Assembly (NCBI GenBank): GCA_937906775.1 | Contig: CALCUD010000065.1 | Coordinates: 1-27,263, forward strand | DNA: 27,263 bases | DNA from: an uncultured Clostridia bacterium | GTDB taxonomy: Bacteria > Bacillota > Clostridia > Christensenellales > Aristaeellaceae | Direction: 5' to 3' | Shown here: positions 24,683 to 27,263 of the stretch, piece by piece | How positions within the stretch are numbered: position 1 is the first letter of the stretch | Layout of the letters: each line of letters opens with the position of its first letter | Position numbers and translations under genes: made by a program | The notes under the pieces: generated by a model | The model's database searches: none | Seen by the model: the letters and a program-made list of their open reading frames with translations, nothing else | What the model was told of the DNA's origin: nothing

Positions 24683-26386
24683 TTATTCAGCAACCTTCAC
24701 AGAAGTGATGTGGGGATTGGCGCCGTTGTACCAGTACAGGAAGCCCTGCAGATCCACCGTGTCGCCGACCTTCAGGTTTTCAACCGCGGCATAAACGTCG
24801 GTGGTGTTGTCGGTCAGGTAGCTTTCAATGCAGAATTCATAAACCGCGCCGTCTTTGGCGACCTTGAAGTAGATGTCGGCATTGCCGTCATGTCCGCCCT
24901 TGCCTTCCTGATAAACGAAAGCGTCTTCTCCGCCTTCGGTGTAGGCAGCCACGGTCATTCCGTTAAAGGCGACGAACTGATTCTGGTAGTTGATCAGTTC
25001 TTCGGTTCCCAGCTTGTCCGTCACATCCAGCGCTTCGGCAATATAGGCTTCTCCGTCCACGAAAGTGAAGGCAGCGTCAACAATCTCCACTTCGCCGGAC
25101 CACTCGCTCTTGAAGCCGGTAACTTCGATCAGGGTGCCGGGGACCAGCCTGGCGGCGTCCTCTTCGGAGCAGGCCAGTTCATAGATGAAATAGGCGCCGT
25201 CCTTGTCAGCCGCGTACACGGTAACCTTGTTATCCCACCAGGACTGATGAGCCTGCACCCAGCACTGTACCTTCACCGGAGCGTCCAGCTCGGCGGCGGC
25301 ATAGTCGGCATAGGTCATCAGAGCAGCTTCAGTCACTTCCTCAGCTTTTTCTTCAACAGCTTCGGCAACTTCCTCAGCCTTTTCTTCAACGGCTTCGGTC
25401 ACTTCTTCTGTCTTTTCTTCGACAGTTTCTTTAACTTCTTCTACTTTTTCCTCGACCGTTTCCTTGACTTCTTCGACCTTTTCGGTCACCGCTTCCTTCG
25501 CGGCTTCCCACTCGGTCTTGGCAGCCGTGACAGCTTCATCGATCTTGGCTTTCACAGCTTCCTCGTCCAGCAGGCCCTTGGCCTTTTCTTCGAGACCGGC
25601 GACCTTGGCTTCCAGTTCGCCCTTCACGGTTTCGAATTCAGCCCTGGCGGCGTCGACCGCTTCGTTGACCTTGGCGGTCACGGCTTCCTCGGTGTACAGG
25701 GTCTTCGCCTTTTCTTCCAGAGCGGTGATCCTGGCTTCCAGTTCGTCCTTCGCGGCGGCCACGGCGTTCAGCGTCTCGATCTTCGCGTCTTTTTCCGCCG
25801 CTTCCGCGATCAGCGTTTCGATCTGCTTGGCGGTGTCGCCTTCATTTTTGGTCAGGCTTTCGATCTGCGTGCTTTTTGCCGCGGATTCCGCGGTCAGCGT
25901 TTTGATCTGACCGTCTTTTTCCGCCGCGGCGGCTGTCAGAACGTTGATCTGGCCTGCGCTATCCTCAACGCTCGCCTGCAGGGCAGCGATCTGCGCGTCC
26001 CTGTCGGCGACGCCCGCGGTCAGGGTTTCGATCTGTCCGGCCTTCTCGGCGACATCGGCGGTCAGGGTTTCGATCTGTCCGGCTTTATCGGCAACGTCGG
26101 CGGTCAGCGTTTCGATCTGCCCGGCCTTTTCGGCGGCGTCGGCGGTCAGGGTCTCGATCTGCCCGGCTTTTTCGGCGGCGTCGGCGGTCAGGGTCTCGAT
26201 CTGCCCGGCTTTATCGGCGGCGTCGGCGGTCAGGGTCTCGATCTGCCCGGCTTTTTCAGTGACGTCCGCGGTCAGACTGTCGATCTGTCCGGTTTTGTTG
26301 GCGTTGTTCGTGAAATAGAGCGCGCCGAAGACGATGGCAATGGCGACCGGGATGGCGATGAGACTGATGAGGGTTCCTTTTTTCAT
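24683..26386 (-). CDS. Membrane-anchored coiled-coil protein with C-terminal OB-like domains
   Basis: 567 residues. AGGAGG (26395-26400) is 8 nt before the ATG. A single N-terminal transmembrane segment (about 6-25) without an evident cleavage site implies an anchored protein facing outward. Residues 33-214 are thirteen 14-residue repeats of the type GQIETLTADAAEKA, each two heptads. A longer coiled coil (215-300) is followed by 11-residue repeats KVEEVKETVEE (303-356). The C-terminal part (about 358-567) looks like two consecutive OB-like beta modules: VKVQCWVQAHQSWWDNKVTV with PGTLIEVTGF, then FVAFNGMTV with GDTVDLQGF. OB assignment is by pattern only. Probable design: a rigid stalk holding a binding head above the membrane or wall. 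No named family recognised, ligand unknown. Own promoter and terminator; single gene. Confidence 0.88.
   Translation of the reverse strand: MKKGTLISLIAIPVAIAIVFGALYFTNNANKTGQIDSLTADVTEKAGQIETLTADAADKAGQIETLTADAAEKAGQIETLTADAAEKAGQIETLTADVADKAGQIETLTADVAEKAGQIETLTAGVADRDAQIAALQASVEDSAGQINVLTAAAAEKDGQIKTLTAESAAKSTQIESLTKNEGDTAKQIETLIAEAAEKDAKIETLNAVAAAKDELEARITALEEKAKTLYTEEAVTAKVNEAVDAARAEFETVKGELEAKVAGLEEKAKGLLDEEAVKAKIDEAVTAAKTEWEAAKEAVTEKVEEVKETVEEKVEEVKETVEEKTEEVTEAVEEKAEEVAEAVEEKAEEVTEAALMTYADYAAAELDAPVKVQCWVQAHQSWWDNKVTVYAADKDGAYFIYELACSEEDAARLVPGTLIEVTGFKSEWSGEVEIVDAAFTFVDGEAYIAEALDVTDKLGTEELINYQNQFVAFNGMTVAAYTEGGEDAFVYQEGKGGHDGNADIYFKVAKDGAVYEFCIESYLTDNTTDVYAAVENLKVGDTVDLQGFLYWYNGANPHITSVKVAE
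25319..25480 (-). repeat. Tandem 33-bp repeats (11-residue, hendecad-like)
   Basis: Almost five units of 11 residues beginning KVEEVKETVEE, later drifting to KAEEVAEAVEE. An 11-residue period fits a hendecad coiled coil or amphipathic helix, unlike the heptad-based array before it. Confidence 0.78.
25745..26290 (-). repeat. Thirteen tandem 42-bp repeats (14-residue coiled-coil units)
   Basis: Units 2-6 (about 26039-26248) are nearly identical at DNA level, while units 7-13 have diverged in both residues and codons. The pattern suggests recent amplification at the membrane-proximal end. Confidence 0.87.
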
Positions 26387-26578
26387 GGCATGTTCCTCCT
26401 TCTCGTGTTCGGGTCATTAGGTCGTTGGGTCGTCGGTGAACAGAATTCATACGGAACGGTTCTATTAAGATATGCCCGGGAATTTCCGGTCTGCGGGAAT
26501 CGCATGAATCTGCCATTTCCGCGAAGGATCGTCCAAAGCATAAATTAATTTTGTACCAGACGGAAACATATCCACCTG

Positions 26579-26607
26579 ATTGTACCATAGACGATGGATT
26601 TATACAA
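26579..26607 (-). promoter_or_regulatory. Promoter of the coiled-coil/OB protein gene
   Basis: -35 TTGTAT (26602-26607), 17-nt spacer, -10 TACAAT (26579-26584). The start near 26572 would give a leader of about 185 nt, unusually long for this window. Confidence 0.52.
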
Positions 26608-26655
26608 GCATGATGTTTGCAAAAGAAAGGAGGGATGTGTTTTCACATATCTGTA

Positions 26656-26685
26656 TTGACTTTGAATCGGATGAAAAATTATAAT
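26656..26685 (+). promoter_or_regulatory. Promoter of the C-terminal-truncated membrane protein gene
   Basis: -35 TTGACT (26656-26661), 18-nt spacer, perfect -10 TATAAT (26680-26685), about 60 nt before the ATG. Confidence 0.72.
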
Positions 26686-26747
26686 CTCACCGAAAGCCAA
26701 ACATCAGGATCAGGAAAAAACGCTGAACTGCAAACAGGAGATCTGGT

Positions 26748-27263
26748 ATGAACAATAAAGACTGGAAGAGTAAACTTGAACCGTGGGCATGGGTTCTGCT
26801 GGCACTGGGCTTTGTATCATTTATCTGGTACAATACCACGCGGACAATGTATTCTTATGATACCTATGAACTTCAATTTGAATTTTCCGATTCATGGTAT
26901 TTTACACTGTTTATTTTTATCATTCCGGCGGTTGCGGTTTTTCGTTACATGATTCAGTTAGCTAAAGGCAATGGTTCTGAACGGGCGCTGCGTGTTGCAT
27001 GTATCAGTTCCGCTGTTTACTACATACTCGTTTTTTTGCGGGAGATTGACTATTATGAACAATTTATAATTCCGATGTTTCCTTCTTACCCTGCTGGAAC
27101 GGGCATTGTACGTGCGGTCTTATTTGTGCTGATTTCTCTTGTCATTTCAGGAAAAATCAAAAAGAAGAATATTGCAGTTTTCGCTTTGATATTGCTGCTT
27201 TGTATTTCAGGCTATGAAACAATTAAGAAAATGAGCAGCATTATTCGTTATGAAAGCTGGAAA
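26748..27263 (+). CDS. Multi-pass membrane protein of unknown function, 3' end outside window
   Basis: 172 codons, open to the window edge. The ATG at 26748 has AGGAG about 8 nt upstream and a good promoter. Hydrophobic segments lie near residues 12-28, 50-67, 80-96, 116-134 and 140-156, joined by short loops; loop KGNGSER and the basic stretch GKIKKKN are probably cytoplasmic. No motif pointing to transport or catalysis is visible. Base composition is more AT-rich than its neighbours, which may reflect its hydrophobic content or a different origin. Function unknown. Confidence 0.75.
   Translation, partial: MNNKDWKSKLEPWAWVLLALGFVSFIWYNTTRTMYSYDTYELQFEFSDSWYFTLFIFIIPAVAVFRYMIQLAKGNGSERALRVACISSAVYYILVFLREIDYYEQFIIPMFPSYPAGTGIVRAVLFVLISLVISGKIKKKNIAVFALILLLCISGYETIKKMSSIIRYESWK

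Larger units (their letters stand above)
26387..26747. other. Divergent intergenic region with two promoters
   Basis: About 360 bp between the coiled-coil gene and the plus-strand membrane gene. It holds a promoter for each, and a short run of GGTCATT/GGTCGTT-like repeats (26411-26437) in the long leader of the coiled-coil gene. No other gene is supported. Confidence 0.7.

Noticed and set aside
24710..26548. A 612-codon plus-strand frame with Gly/Phe-rich repeats
   Set aside because: It is antisense to the coiled-coil protein and mirrors its repeats; no ribosome site is present.
26635..26751. A 38-residue frame after AAAGGAGGG that ends by overlapping the start of the membrane protein gene
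   Set aside because: The ATG is only 1 nt from the ribosome-like site and the TTGACT/TATAAT promoter lies inside the frame, so it would not be transcribed from that promoter.

Overview
The window looks like chromosomal DNA from a Gram-positive, Clostridia-type member of the Bacillota with mid-range GC. The basis is strong AGGAGG ribosome sites, clean TTGACA/TATAAT-type promoters, a clostridial-style type IV pilus cluster with a DUF4860-like protein, LacI-like/GGDEF/EAL signalling, and large secreted repeat proteins. A gut or rumen commensal is my inference. No rRNA, tRNA, CRISPR array, phage genes or transposase genes were recognised.

Region 1 (1-9492, minus strand) is a surface-protein operon. 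A secreted 627-residue protein with 48-bp (16-residue) Lys/Pro/Glu repeats, a Glu-rich tract and two Ig-like domains is followed by a giant secreted protein. The giant runs off the window after more than 2,500 residues. It is built from three kinds of MBG/YDG-type beta repeats arranged in higher-order tandem blocks. The operon promoter has a good -10 and no -35; direct GGTTACAT repeats sit in its place, which suggests activator control.

Region 2 (9779-14602, minus) is a complete transcription unit with promoter, seven genes and terminator. Its order is secreted transglutaminase-like protein, PilC, four small pilin-like membrane proteins and PilT. Four consecutive junctions overlap by 4 nt. 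No PilB, prepilin peptidase or obvious major pilin lies in the window.

Region 3 (14634-18959) carries a fused sugar-sensor/GGDEF/EAL protein whose start is set by a strong internal promoter, then HU and divergently miaA. The last is closed by a bidirectional terminator.

Region 4 (18983-24635, minus) is an operon of an FRG-domain protein, a secreted LTD-CotH kinase protein, a CE2-like SGNH esterase, a HAD hydrolase and probably a multi-pass membrane protein.

Region 5 (24638-27263) holds a membrane-anchored coiled-coil protein with thirteen 14-residue repeats, an 11-residue repeat block and a C-terminal OB-like module. Divergent from it is a partial multi-pass membrane protein running off the window end.

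Taken together, the window is dominated by cell-surface functions: adhesin, pilus, c-di-GMP turnover, secreted kinase-like protein and envelope-anchored stalk. c-di-GMP control of the pili or adhesin is plausible but not shown by the sequence.
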